From: Silene latifolia
Lineage: Eukaryota > Streptophyta > Magnoliopsida > Caryophyllales > Caryophyllaceae
NCBI RefSeq assembly: GCF_048544455.1
Contig: NC_133538.1
Coordinates: forward strand, 144,023,922-144,087,921
Length of the DNA: 64,000 nt
Direction: 5' to 3'
In this document: one piece after another, positions 45,968 through 58,085 of the stretch
Position numbering within the stretch: position 1 is the stretch's first letter
How the letters are laid out: every line of letters begins with the position of its first letter
Notes under the pieces: model-generated
Seen by the model: the letters and a program-made list of their open reading frames with translations, nothing else
Told to the model about the DNA's origin: nothing
The model's database searches: none
Made by a program: the position numbers and the translations under genes

Positions 45968-47415
45968 ATCTTGATCTTGGTCAGGCCGTCGTAAATGCGG
46001 GAAAAACCGTTTTTTAAAATGTGGTTGAAATAGCCTCCGTCTGATGGTCCAGATTTTATATATTGTCTGTCCAATATTCTGATATTTTGATCTGCATGTA
46101 CTATCCTTAAAAATGTTTCAGGCAGCAGTAAAAGCTTAATCGTCCAGCCGGTGGAAGATGATGAGAGGTCGAAAGCGAAAACAAAATCTAGGACACCGTG
46201 AAAGCCTTACTCATCACCAAAGCACCCACATCAAAAGCAAATTCCAAATTACCATGAAACTCATAAGGGAGCTCCGTAATGGCCACTCCAATCGCCATTG
46301 TTTTTTTTCCCACACCCCAGCTCCCAGCATCTTCAAAACCCAAGTTAGAATCAGTTCGACCAGTCTTTAAGGAGAGTGAAAACATCTTACAAAAAGCGCA
46401 AATACATGCGGAAAACTTGGTCAAAGAAGTGTCACAAAGCAAACGAACTCCATGAGAAGAATCTAAGCATCAACAGCACATACATTTATGTGCCAGATCG
46501 AGAAAAAATGTTGCTTAGAATGTTATAAGGAGTATGTCAATGATCCCCTTAGATGCACTACTGTCGTCAGCAGTTATCCAGAATGTGTTCAGCGAGCAAC
46601 CTCTACAAACTATAAATACACTAGAGGCTGCCCAGGCTTGTTTACGGAAACAAAACTACTCACTTGATGCACATTGGGAAGCCTACATTTGAAATACCAG
46701 TGAACTTTGTAGCATAACTTAATGTGTTTCTAACTTTCTATCGAGCCCAATGTACAAAACGTGAGTAGAAACACGAAGATAAGGCTCATCAACCATTGCT
46801 ACTGATGTCACGATAGCCTCCAACAATTACCTACACAGCGACTTCATGATGAGGGATAAACCATTATCACATCTTTTGTTTTCTAGAGGAGATGTATGAT
46901 AGACTAAAAATGAGAGAGGAGAGTGAAACATATGGAGAAAGTTCTCGTAAACTGACTCAATTAAACATAATACAATAGACGTCTTTAAATAAACGATATA
47001 GAGCTAACCACTTAACCATGATCTACCACTCAGAGTGTACACTACCCTTAATCCTAATAACTAGGTAGTCCACTAATTCACAATCACATTATTAGGAATC
47101 TAGTTAACCACTAACTAAATTGTAGGGAACAAACATTTGACTAATAATTGGATCACAATAATCCAACAATGTACACTTTGTAAAGCAAGAATGATTATTT
47201 AATTGTAGGGCAATTGATCGTGATTGTTGTGTTCCAATGATTGATTCTTAGCACCCTATAGTTTGTGAAGCGATTTGGCGCTCCACCACCTCCATATACT
47301 TACGGTGCTTATTATTTTCATGATTGATCGTGAAATTAGTTATTTATAGTTATTTATTTCCCAGGTTCAAGCACCGATGCTTCTCATAAGATTGATTTCA
47401 TCGTAAAATATGGTC
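45968..47415 (+). other. Possible remnants of host gene exons
   Basis: Weak evidence of plus-strand exons. After TGTTTCAG an open stretch at about 46120-46200 encodes a charged Lys/Glu/Asp peptide ending at a TGA. A second stretch at about 46310-46455 after a CCCACACCCCAG acceptor-like site encodes a helical Lys/Glu-rich peptide. After TTTATTTCCCAG a last short frame at about 47374-47420 ends KYGHK exactly where the Tat element inserted. I recognise no family and cannot join these into one frame. They may belong to one decayed gene or be chance. Confidence 0.25.
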
Positions 47416-47420
47416 ACAAG

Positions 47421-48106
47421 TGTTTTGGTAAAAATTTACCGAGTTATTTATGTAATTTGTGAGTGATAGTGATTGATCTACGGCCGATTAATATTGGATT
47501 ACGACTAATTTAAAGAGCGAATATGCGATGAAGTAAGGAAGGAAAAGATAAACAAAAAGGATGACACGAGAGATTTTTGGTGACGCGGAAAACCCGGTGT
47601 GGGAACAACCGCGGGGGGAGTCGGAATCCCGCCAACTTTGCACTATAATCGATGTAAAAAATGCCCAAGTAAGGAAATACAATTTTTATGTTGCTAAGTA
47701 ATTATCGCCAATTGCTGATGGATTTTTAGAGACAAGTATTGCTCGATGATATATAGAATGCCCCTTGTACGTTGCTTTGCCCTCGCTTTTATAGTTTTAA
47801 TCGAATTTAGAATTGTCTAACCGTTCCCTGCTTCTGCTCCTGGATACTTGGTCAAATCCCTAAAGAATAGGTGGTAGTTAGTTGACTTCAAAAGATTCCT
47901 CCCTTGTTGTACGTGTGATACTTTTGTTTCAATATGTGTTTGTTCCCTTTCTTAATCTTATGGCCCATAGCTTGCCACCTCAAAGAATCCATCTCTCCTT
48001 TCTTTACCAACCGACGTGTGCCACGCCGCCCTTGATTGTCTCCCTTTTTTCCAAAGTAAAGTGGTGCCACGTTGCGTATGATAAAAATCAATTTTTATCC
48101 CTAACA
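47421..48106 (-). repeat. 3' LTR of the Tat element
   Basis: In element sense it begins TGTTAGGGATAAAAATTGA and ends TTTACCAAAACA. AAATTTGGGGGCAA on the minus strand (48107-48120) is the adjoining polypurine tract. Confidence 0.95.
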
Positions 48107-48427
48107 ATTGCCCCCAAATTTCCGTCTCAAATGTTTTTAGGCGGGAATTTCTGTTGTGATGCGGGAACGACGAAGCTTTAGCGATTGCCTTGGTTTCTAT
48201 AACTTCCCCTACTTAATGCTTCCCAACCGCCAATTAACTCCCCACTTGCCCTCAAACTCTTCCTCTCACGCCACTCCCTCGGTATCCTCCCCCTTTTTAT
48301 ATTCCCCAACTCCCTTCATTATTACCTCTCACTTCCTATCACCATCAATCACTTTTCATCCCTTCCACGGTTGCTTTTTCAGGTACTTCGTCTTCATCTT
48401 CACTTTCTTTTCATTTCTTTGCATACT

Positions 48428-50672
48428 ATGTCACAAAGATCGGCTTCTTCGACCTCGGCCTCGGATCCGTGTAACGCTTGTCCGATGCTTTCCTCTCCGC
48501 CAAGCGTCCTTTCCGCCAAACATTCTTGTGATTCCAACTTCACCTCCGAGGACTTTGATCACATCAAGAAAACCTTTGGTTTCTCTGATGATGTGGTGTT
48601 CCATATTCCGACTCCTGGCCAGAAGGCCGACTCAGTGAGGGAAGGGTGGATTTGCTTGTACGAATACGCCTTTCGTCCTGGGTCTCCGATTTCCTTTCCT
48701 CCTTTGGTTCAAGAGTATCCGAACTTGAATCGATTGGCTATTTGCCAAGTGGCCCCATACACTTGGCGGACCTTGCTTGCGATTGATGCTATGAATAACC
48801 GTTTTGGTTATGAGATTGGTCTCCTGGACCTTGCACACTTGTTCTCGGTCGGGTCCCTTGCTCGGGTCAAGTGACCATTCGGGTTCGAGCGGGGAAAAGA
48901 ATTGCATCATCTTCCCGTGAAGTCGGATGACAAATGCAAGTGGTTTTACCGCTTTATTTTTGTGAAAATTGACACTCTTCCGCTCCGACCGACTACATTG
49001 TCGGTGTCGCGATCAACGACGGTACTTGCATGCCCTAATTTCGCGTATTTTTCTTTGATGCTCATATTTCCTTACTTGGTTTTTTGTGCAGGTTTGTGCC
49101 CCTTGCCTTTGTCTCCGACGTAACCGCATCTCTTTCCAAGCTATTCGGTCCACCTCCAGAAAATAGGACCTTTCCCAAACGGTTCAGATTCTCACTGCTT
49201 TGTGGTGAAGAAAAAATTTCTTGAAGAAAAAGATTCAATGTTGACTAGTACGTTGTTCTTCCCTTTTTGACTTGGTTCTGCTTTCGGATTTTTCATATAT
49301 CCGGTTTCGACTTAATCTTTTTGCTTCCGTGTTCGCAAAATCTAGAATTTCACTACAGGATGTTTTGGCTCGAGAGTGAAAGAGCGAGAGTTACTGCCGC
49401 CCCCAAGCCTCGCCGAGAAGAGAAAGTCTACTCCCGCCCCTGCTCGGACCTCGTCCCAAAAGGAGATCTCTGCTTTGTGGGCCGGCTAAGGAGCAGACTC
49501 TATTGAAGCTACACCTCTGGCTGTGAGGCCTCCATTACCTGGGCACGGGTTGTGCGCTTTCTCGGAGATGCTCCGGTTTCCAAAGTCGTTCTGGTTCTCG
49601 CTCGATTATGCTCGCGTCGGTGTGATTCCAACGTACGAAACCATCCCTCGCTTCGGAGCTATTCTCGCTTCGGAGTCGCTCCCGCTTCAGGGCTACTTCG
49701 CTTCTAGAGCCGCTCCCGCTTCGGGGCTATACGCTTCTAGAGCCGCTCCCGCTTCTCAGGGCTATACGGTTCCAAATCGTCTCGGGGTTATTGTTTTTAC
49801 ACTTCCAGGACAATTTTGGTAAGGCTAAGTCTACGAGTAGCTTGGACTTAATGAGCCAGATGCTTCTTCCGGCTCCTAGTCCATACTGGATAGCAATCCT
49901 TTGCACGACTTGGTGGATCGTGCTACGAGCATTCTTTTGAGGTAAACGATCATTGGCCTTTGCTATATATACTTTTTTTTTTTTTTTTTGACGACGGGTT
50001 CGGTCCACCAGTCCTTTCAGATGGCCCCGTGTCTGCGGGAGAAGGTGCCTCTCCCTGGTAGCAGAAAATGCGAAACTCCGGAAAGTGGCGAAAGAAGCCA
50101 ATGAGGATAGGTCAAGACTCAGCCGATCTAAACAAGTCCCGAGTTTTTGTTGGAGGAGGCCACTCGGAAGCGAGTTTGCGACGCAGTCTTTTCTCTTTGC
50201 CGAGGGACGGATTTCTGGTCCGAGAAGAAAGTCGCGATCCGAGAAGGAGGTCGCGATGCTAAAGAGAAGGTCGCGATCTTTGAAAGGCGTGCTTTCGAAG
50301 GCCGAGAGGCGTATCTCGGAGGTGGAGAAACGTGCTTCTGATGCAGAGGCTCGTGCTGCCCAGATTCAGGAGGAGAAGGTTTCTGATGTGCAGGAGTTGA
50401 AAAGGACTCTAGTGGATGCTATGTCCTATGCTGATCTGGAAACGAAGATCAGCTGTATAAAGACGTTCCAGAAGGGGGAGCATTCGGCCTGGGATTTAGG
50501 AGCTGAAGAGGGGAGGCTCGCTGCTACCTTTCCGGACGGTCCGAACTGGATATATTGGGCTGGCTTGGTGGAGCACGGCACTGTTCTTGACGACCAGTCC
50601 GAGGAAGAGGTGAATTCTCCGCTCCCGATGCTCGGTACCGCTTCAAGTGTGGAGCATATTGACGTAGATTAG
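48428..50672 (+). pseudogene. Antisense accessory gene in the Tat element, Transposase_28-like
   Basis: It lies on the strand opposite to gag-pol, between integrase and the 3' LTR. Exon-like part 1 starts at ATG 48428 (MSQRSASSTS). It encodes a region with VREGWICLYEYAFRPG, APYTWRTLLAIDAMN and, beyond a TGA at 48872-48874 in the same frame, KCKWFYRFIFVKID. This resembles the 'putative gypsy type transposon' family (PF04195), by recall only. A probable intron ends at TTTTTGTGCAG (about 49091). The C-terminal part (about 50085-50672) is a charged heptad-like coiled coil (LSKAERRISEVEKRASDAEA) ending at TAG 50670. Antisense ORFs are known in some Tat-lineage elements; function unknown. Confidence 0.65.
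49645..49770 (+). repeat. Minisatellite within the antisense gene
   Basis: Three degenerate tandem copies of a roughly 33-bp unit based on CTTCTAGAGCCGCTCCCGCT. The length is a multiple of three and the repeat reads as Ala/Ser/Arg/Pro-rich peptide units (ASRAAPAS), so it could be coding. Confidence 0.7.
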
Positions 50673-50689
50673 TTTTCCTTTGCACCTGA

Positions 50690-51410
50690 AAGACTTTGCT
50701 AGGTTTGGTTAGTTTTTGGCCCTACGGGGCATAACATCTTTATTTTGAACAGTTTATGTATTTGGGTCGGTTCGATGCCGACGTACTTTGCTTTTTGCGA
50801 CTTAAGTATTTTCTCTTTTGGTTATTTCTTTGTGTCGCACCGTTTCGGTGCTCGATTTGTGCATGCACGTCGTTTGTTTGGCCATCGCTGTTAGATTGCT
50901 GGCTAAGGGGTCTAGTATGCCCACTCGTCCAGAGGAGCCAGGCTTGCGTGGGTGCTAATGCATCGCGGGAGGCTGGTTGTCCCGATTGTACGTGCTTAGC
51001 CACGGACACACGCCTTCTGCAATGAATACAGGCTCTGCCAGATTAGTTTGCATTTTATTTCCTTGGCTTACTCGAAAAAATTTAAATTATTCATGGTGGT
51101 TTTACAATTTAAAACTTGTTGGAATTAAAATACAAGCAAGGCTATTAGAACCAGGAATGTTGAATTTCAAAAATAACGTTTTGGAGCCGAAAATATTCGG
51201 AATCGGGAAATATCTCGGACCCAGAGAAATATTTGAAAATAGAAAAATATTTTAGAAGCAGGAAAATGCCTTTAGGGCCAGAGAGGATTTGTAGATATAA
51301 AGATACTTAGAGATAGAAAAATATTCAGTGCCAGAAAATATGTAAGGCAATATCTAAAACCCGGGTCGGGTCAGACTGGTAGGCTGAGTACCCAGTTGTT
51401 TGACCATCTT
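50690..51410. other. Tat element spacer between antisense gene and integrase
   Basis: No gene supported. It contains AAATATT-rich irregular repeats at 51120-51350 (ATATTCGGAA, AAATATTTGAAA units). The antisense gene ends on one side and integrase on the other, so the two genes converge here. Confidence 0.5.
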
Positions 51411-51417
51411 TGGTGAC

Positions 51418-52566
51418 TTAAGTAAAATATTTTTTCAAGTGGGTGATATTCCAGGATCTGGGAACCATTTGCCCCTCCATAGTCATGAGTCGATAGGCTC
51501 CATTTCCAATCGTGCTTTCTACTTGGTATGGTCCCTCCCAATTGTAGGCGAATTTCCCCCTTCTTTGGTTCTTGGTATTCTGGAAGACTTTCCTCGGGAC
51601 CGGATCTCCTACCTGCAGAGTTATTACTTTTACGTTCTTGTTGTAGCTTTTAGCCACGATCTGTCGGTAGGAAGCCATCCCGATCCGGGCGCCGGTTCGA
51701 GTTCATCTATCGTGTCAGCCGCTTGCCATTTCCACCTGGTTCCGATCTTCTCGTGATGCATCCATATCGTGGGTTGGGACCCGACTTCGGATGGGATGAG
51801 CGCCTTTCGCTCCGAACACCAGGCTAAAGGGGTTTGCCCCGTTGCAACCTTTGGTGTGGTTCTATCACCGGAGAGAACCGCAGAGGTAGCTCTTCTGCCC
51901 ATTTGCCCCCAATCTCCTCTAGTTTCTTTTTCAAGTTTTCAATGATAATCTTATTCTTTGGATTACTTTCCGTTGGACTGGGGTTCCCGGGAGTAGATTT
52001 CGCAACGAGATGTTCCACCTAGCACAAAAAGCTTCCGTCTTATTTCCAATGAATTGGGACCCATTATCACATATAATTTCAGATGGAATGCCAAACCTGC
52101 ATATGATATTGCGTTTAATGAAAGATATCACCGGGTTTCGTAACCTGGGAGAATGATTCGCTTCTATCCATTTGGAAAAGTAATCCGTCATGGCGAGCAT
52201 GTAGACTTTGTTTCCTGGTGCTCTGGGTAGTGGTCCCACGATATCCATCCCCCACTTCATGAAAGGCCACGGTGAGATAACCTGGTGCAGAGGCTCTGCT
52301 GGCTGGTGACTAACGTGGGCGTGGCTCGTGCAAGCGTCGCATCTTTTGCGAATTCCATGGCATCTTTGCGCATTGTGGGCGAAGTATCCCCGCCTCGGTG
52401 CCTTGTTGGACAGGCTCCGCCCCCGCATGGTTTCCACATTCTCCATTGTGGTGAGCATGCAAAAAAGCGACTGAGACTCTTCCCGATCCAGGGCATCCGA
52501 GGTAGGGTCCAGCGAGGGATTTCTGAAAAGAACATTATCGATTAGTAGGAATCTGGATGCTCTCAT
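51418..52566 (-). pseudogene. Tat integrase, frameshifted
   Basis: The first piece (52566-51931) has the catalytic core with PFMKWGMDIVGPLPRAPGN (first Asp in MDIVG) and IICDNGSQFIGN (second Asp). The zinc-binding region upstream retains CDACTSHAH. Its third catalytic region is spread over frameshifted pieces at 52018-51630. The C-terminal piece (51678-51418) carries NWEGPYQVESTIGNGAYRL and ITHLKKYF, the GPY/F module that ends gypsy integrases. At least two frame changes separate these parts. Confidence 0.85.
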
Positions 52567-52928
52567 TTTAAAGCCCCTTACCTCCTTTTTATCTGCTGGT
52601 AGGACGTCATTCGCAACGGACTAGGTAGGGTTTCCTCCGATCTGGGAGTATTTTCTTCACTTTGTTGGTGCAAAGACACTTTTTCTCGCTTCCTGCTTTG
52701 AGATTTTAGCGTTCTTTGGCTCCAAAGACGTGGACAATTGGTATCGTGGAGATAGTTCTGCCTTGAAGGTTGCCCCAGGGGTGGCTAGTGCGTCGCTTCT
52801 CGCATTCTCGCTCCCGGGATTTGCTTGATGTTGAATGTGACAAACCTAACTTTCAGCTCCTTTGCTATATCTAGATAGGCCATCATCCCGGGGTCTCTCG
52901 GCTTCATAGCGATCATTAAAATGGTTAA

Positions 52929-53660
52929 CTATAAGCTTAGAATCACCGCAAACCCGAAGGTGTCCGATTTTGAGATCCGAGCGCTTGGACCCAGGATTAG
53001 TGCCTCATATTCTGCTTCGTTGTTTGTGGCTTTGAATTCACATCGTACGGCCTGGACTATGTGGTCTCCCTGGGGTGATTTGAGGACCAGCCCTACTCCT
53101 GCTCCTTTGGCGTTTGAGGCTCCGTCCACATGTAACTCCCATACTTGTTCTCCTTTGTCTTCTTCCAGATTCAGGATGTCCTGTTCGGCCTGGGTCTGGA
53201 GTGCTGGGCAGAAGTCAGACACAAAGTCTGCCAGAGCCTGGGACTTTATGGCCGTACGGGGTTCAAACTTCAAATCGTACCCGCTCAAATGCACGGACCA
53301 TTTAGCCATTCGTCCTGACAATTCTGGTTTTCTCATGATAGTTTTAAGAGGGTAATTAGTTATCACAGAAATAGTATGAGACTCGAAGTAGGGACGCAGT
53401 TTATAGGATGCAGTAACTAGTGCAAGGACAAGTTTTTCTAGTGATGTGTACTGGTCTGCCGGGAGCAGAGACTTGCGATGTAGTATATCTTGGATGTGAT
53501 CCTTCCTGCTCGTACTACTAGCACGCATCGATCACGCTTCGTGGATCGAGATATAGGAAAAGTGGTTCTCCTGGCTCTGGTTTCGACAGGAGAGGTGGGG
53601 TGCTGAGATAGCGCTTTAGCTCCTGAAATGCTTTCTCGTGGTCGTCCGTCCATTCAAATC
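52929..53660 (-). pseudogene. Tat RNase H and second RNase H-like (aRH) domains
   Basis: The first RNase H (about 53650-53230) is degenerate and frameshifted near 53530. It retains LLPADQYTSLEKLVLALV and YPLKTIMRKPELSGRMAKW. A second RNase H-like domain follows at about 53140-52960 with WELHVDGASNAKGAGVGLVL and ATNNEAEYEALILG. This tandem arrangement is characteristic of Tat elements. Confidence 0.85.
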
Positions 53661-53843
53661 TTTGGCTTTTTCTGAGTATATCATAGAATAGCCTGCATCC
53701 GTCCGAGGATCCGGATATGAATCGTTTAAGGCGCCACTCTTCCGTCAGGTCTTGGACGTCTTTTGGTTTCGTGGTGATTCCAGTGCAGAATTGCTCTTAT
53801 TTGCTCGGTCTTGGCCTCTATCCCCCTCGGGTCACCATGTACC

Positions 53844-54553
53844 CTAGGAACTTTCCTTTGGATACTCGAAGGTGCACTTCGTGGGATTCAGCTTCATTTG
53901 GTATTTCCTGAGGGTATTGAAAGTTTCTGCCAGGTGCTGGTGGTGCTGTGAAGCCTGCTTCGATTTGACGACCATATCGTCTATATATACTTCCATAGTT
54001 TGGCCTATTTGTTCTTTAAACATCATGTTTACAAATAGCCTCGATAGGTTGATCCCGCATTTTTCAGTCCAAAAGGCATGACATTATAACAATAGATACC
54101 TCTCTCGGATCTGAACGTTGTCTTTTCTTGGTCACTGGGGTGCATCTTTATCTGGTTATATCCGCTCCAGGCATCCAGGAATGTCAGCATCTCGTGGCCT
54201 GCAGTAGCGTCCACCATGGCGTCTATGTGTGGTAGAGGGAACGGATCCTTTGGGCAAGCTTTGTTTAGGTCCGTGAAATCGACACAGACCCTCCACTTAC
54301 CATTCTTCTTTGGGACCACTACCACATTAGACAACCACTCTGGGTATTTTACTTCACGAATCTTTCCTGCAGCAAGCAGGTTATCTACTTCTTGATTTAT
54401 GACCTGGTTTCTTTCGAAGCAAATTTTCTTCTCTTCTTGCTGCACAGGTTTATAGCTTGGATCCACACTTAGCTTGTGAGTTATCACACTTGGGTCTATC
54501 CCTATCATATCATCATGTGACCAAGCAAAGCAATCTATGTTAGTTCTCAACAA
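53844..54553 (-). pseudogene. Tat reverse transcriptase, one frameshift
   Basis: RT motifs in order: VVVVPKKNGKWRVCVDFTDL, LTFLDAWSGYNQIKM (motif A), MPFGLKNAGSTY. After a frame change near 54028 comes VYIDDMVVKS with the YIDD active site, then NPTKCTFEYP. All catalytic aspartates I can see are present; the frameshift alone breaks it. Confidence 0.9.
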
Positions 54554-54706
54554 CCGAACGAGTTCTTCACGAATCTTACCTCTACACTCAGATCCAATGA
54601 GAACAGTTCGTTACGGATGCAAATGAGTCCAAAAGATGACTTCGTCTAGTTCCGCACTGCCGAGGCTCAATGTACTCGTCCTGGATGCGCTACGGCTCTG
54701 TAATTT

Positions 54707-55105
54707 CTATGCGGGCGAACCTGTTGTCGGCTTCAGAGCCACCTTGTAGCAATCCTTAGCTTCTTCCTGGTCCCCACGTATTTCTTGCACCCCCCAAGGT
54801 GTTGGAAACTTCAGGCATTGGTGATACGTTGAGGGAATTGCTTTCATCTCGTGGATCCAGGGCCTGCCAAGTATTACATTGTAAGTAGAGGGCCCATCAA
54901 TAACCAGATACCTTACCTGTTTGTTTACACCCCCGGCGTAGGTTGGGATGATGATTTCTCCTAGGGAGTGCTTTGTTTCGCCGCTGAAACCAACCAAGGG
55001 AATTGCCTTCTTTGCTAGATCTTTCTCGGTGAATCCCATTCCTTTGAGTGTTTCCATCATGATCAAGTTGACGGAGCTTCCGGTATCCACCAGGATCTTT
55101 TTCAC
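54707..55105 (-). pseudogene. Tat aspartic protease region
   Basis: It contains the active-site segment ILVDTGSSVNLIMME and the second conserved segment NVILGRPWIHEMKAIPS. It overlaps the tail of the gag frame on the same strand (54897-55105) in a different frame, so a frameshift lies between gag and protease. Confidence 0.85.
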
Positions 55106-57003
55106 CTTGAAATTTCCTATGGGAAGCGTGATGATTAGAGCATCGTGGTCTTTGTTTGGGAGTAGATCCTGCGTCTGTTTCGTCGAAGGTGACTGACGGC
55201 AGATTCTGGTGGTTAACCCTGCAGGAGCTCTCTGGTCTGTCTCCCTTAGCCCTGGTTGCGTGCCTCTTAGCTGCTGAGTAGGTCAACCCACACAGCTCCG
55301 ATCCACTTGTAATGACATTCACAGTTCTAGAACAATGAGGAGGAGGGGAGGGCAGAACCTGATCCGCTGAATTTACTCTTGTTGTGTTTCTGGGTAGGAG
55401 ATGATCCAGGTTTCCTTGGTCATAGTAGAATTTGACTTCCTTTCTGAGGGAGTGGCATTCATCGGTGTTGTGAGTGTTGCTGCCGTGGAACTCACACTTT
55501 TGCCTGTGTCTCTCGTCTTTGGGGTTTCCTTCTGGAAGTTTTGGCCATCTGACTCTGCGTCCCAGCTCCTTCAAGGCTTTGAATAGTCCTGCAAGATTGG
55601 TAGTGAAACCATACTCACTTACCTTCGGAGGCAGATCTGCTTCGGGCTTTCCTTCTGAATTTCCAGAAACTTTATTCATGTTCCTGCTGTAGGGTTTGGA
55701 TCTTTCGCTCTTCTTCTCTACTGGAGCCTTTCTGGATACTGGGTATGAATCATAAGTGCCTCTTACAGGTGCAGAGTCTTCTTCCAGCCTCATGACAGCA
55801 ATCGCCTTCGATTGCACCTCCTCAAAGGTAGTGCATGGATGCATGGTTAATTCCTTGTATAGCTGTGAATCCTGGTGCAGCCCTCGGCGGAAGGTTTGTA
55901 TAGCGGTTGCTATATCACACCTCGGAATTGACACCTTCTCTTTGTTGAACCGGTTCAAGTAATCGCGGGTGGATTCCTCAAATCCTTGCACTAGCCGGTA
56001 GAGGTCGCTGGCTTCTCGGCTTTCTCTTGTGGCTATTTGGTTGAAGGCATTGACTAGGCCGGCGAAGCTGGATATGCTTTTGTTCGGTAAGCCGACGAAC
56101 CACTGTAGGGCTGCTCCTAACAGTGTTGATCCGAAACCTTTGCACATGCAAGCTTCCTTTAGAGATCCAGTTGCGGTTATCACCATCATTTTCTGCTTGT
56201 AGTGGTTGATATGGTCAAGTGGATCTGTGGTCCCGTCATAGAGTGTCATAGCTGGCGGCACACATCCTTTAGGAACACCGATTAGAGCTATATCATCCAC
56301 GAAAGGTGAGTCTGCGTAGCTATCTTTGGCTGCTTTCTCCAGCGGACGGGCTACGCCTGGTATCCTGTACATTAGCTCCCTCAGCTCCTGGTATTGCTGC
56401 TCCAGCGAGTTACCTAATTCTGCAAGAGAGTTAGAAACAGGCGGGAAGGAACCAGCGGGTGTACCTCCTAGCCAGGGTGCTCCAGGAAGTTGGCCTGGTG
56501 CTGGGTGATTGGTTACTGGTGTTATACTGATTATGGATCCAGGCTGCCATCCTGGTGTCTACTGTAATCCTCTGATCCAGGCTCCACTGGTGAACTGGTT
56601 GCAGGATGGAATTGCTGCATTGGGGACAGTCCGATCGCCATCCTGGTGTGTCGTTGCGTGGGGTACCTGAAAAGGGTGGAAGGTCAGATCCAGAAGGGGT
56701 GCTAAATAAAGCGTTACCTGTTGTCTGCTGCAGACTGGATGGATTATCAAATGACAGACATCCCAATCCTCTTGGCTCGATTGGTTCGCTGGGTGCTACC
56801 CCTGCAAGATCCAGCCTGGTAACTAGTTCTGACGGGATTGGTCGACCCAGTCCTCCACCGCTGGTTCTGGCTATAGCCTCTGGTGCTGATGCTGGTTTGG
56901 ACTGGACTGCCATCACGATTTGAGCCATCATGTTCTGGTTGTCTTTCCTCGGATCTTCAACAGCCCGACGCAGGATGTCCATCCCCTGAATCATCACCTG
57001 CAT
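54897..57003 (-). pseudogene. Tat gag, frameshifted
   Basis: The main frame (56372 to about 55150) has the capsid-like region with MTLYDGTTDPLDHINHYKQK and LQWFVGLPNKSISSF. The Tat-type zinc-binding segment CEFHGSNTHNTDECHSLRKE follows near 55500, then DQGNLDHLL. A Gln/Pro/Ser-rich N-terminal part lies in a different frame at 57003-56431. Sequence from 57003 to 57370 may hold the true start, but no single frame survives. Confidence 0.85.
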
Positions 57004-57373
57004 CGGATCGAGTGTTGGGGACCCTCTGCTTCGGAGAACTTCTGCGCCTGAACTTTCCTGGGTCGGGCTTCTGGATACTGCTTCGCCTCCTCTGCTGGGG
57101 CTGCTCTCCCTTTGGATTTGGACTGATTGGATGCACCTGTTGCCTTTGGAATCTGCGGTGGTTTCTAAGGCTGGGGCATGGCTCTGGTCGACATGCTGGC
57201 AGGGATCATTTGGCTGGATGCCGGGGATGCACTGACTGGTCCTGCAGATGCAGAAGTAACTCTCTTTGCGGAAGATAGGGTGACATACTCAGGTGCTGGA
57301 AGGATTCGCCGGTTCGGACATTGTGATGGCTGGTTCGGTTTTGCGAGGCTTGGCTATAGAAAATGATCACTAT

Positions 57374-57391
57374 GCCCCACGGTGGGCGCCA
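57374..57391 (-). other. Primer binding site of the Tat element
   Basis: The minus strand reads TGGCGCCCACCGTGGGGC, three bases after the 5' LTR end. It begins TGGCGCC like many gypsy primer sites; I am not certain which tRNA it matches. Confidence 0.7.
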
Positions 57392-57394
57392 AAC

Positions 57395-58080
57395 TGTTTT
57401 GGTAAAAATTTACCGAGTTATTTATGTAATTTGTGAGTGATAGTGATTGATCTACGGCCGATTAATATTGGATTACGACTAATTTAAAGAGCGAATATGC
57501 GATGAAGTAAGGAAGGAAAAGATAAACAAAAAGGATGACACGAGAGATTTTTGGTGACGCGGAAAACCCGGTGTGGGAACAACCGCGGGGGGAGTCGGAA
57601 TCCCGTCAACTTTGCACTATAATCATGTAAAAAATGCCCAAGTAAGGAAATACAATTTTTATGTTGCTAAGTAATTATCGCCAATTGCTGATGGATTTTT
57701 AGAGACAAGTGTTGCTCGATGATATATAGAATGCCCCTTGTACGTTGCTTTGCCCTCGCTTTTATAGCTGCTTTAATCGAATTTAGAATTGTCTAACCGT
57801 TCCCTGCTTCTGCTCCTGGATACTTGGTCAAATCCCTAAAGAATAGGTGGTGGTTAGTTGACTTCAAAAGATTCCTCCCTTGTTGTACGTGTGATACTTT
57901 TGTTTCAATATGTGTTTGTTCCCTTTCTTAATCTTATGGCCCATAGCTTGCCACCTCAGCAATCCATCTCTCCTTCTCTTTACCAACCGCCGTGTGCCAC
58001 GTAGCCCTTAATTGTCTCCCTTTTTTCCAGTAAAGTGGTGCCACGTTGCGTATGATAAAAATCAATTTTTATCCCTAACA
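57395..58080 (-). repeat. 5' LTR of the Tat element
   Basis: 686 bp, matching 47421-48106 with about 15 visible differences clustered toward its 5' (right-hand) end. Confidence 0.95.
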
Positions 58081-58085
58081 ACAAG

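Larger units (their letters stand above)
47421..58080 (-). mobile_element. Tat-lineage Ty3/gypsy element, full length (10.7 kb)
   Basis: The LTRs are 686 bp each (47421-48106 and 57395-58080) with the perfect duplication ACAAG (47416-47420 and 58081-58085). On the minus strand the order is primer site, gag, protease, RT, RNase H with a second RNase H-like domain, and integrase. A 3-kb region carrying a gene on the opposite strand follows before the 3' LTR. The second RNase H domain, the Tat-type gag knuckle and the antisense gene all fit the Tat lineage. LTR divergence by eye is about 2-3 percent. All minus-strand ORFs are broken. Confidence 0.95.

Noticed and set aside
49510-49990. Possible separate gene on the plus strand of the Tat element
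   Set aside because: Better explained as linker and intron-like parts of the antisense accessory gene; frames are short and partly minisatellite.
50977-51255. Plus-strand frame between the antisense gene and integrase
   Set aside because: Composed of A/T-rich irregular repeats without conserved motifs.
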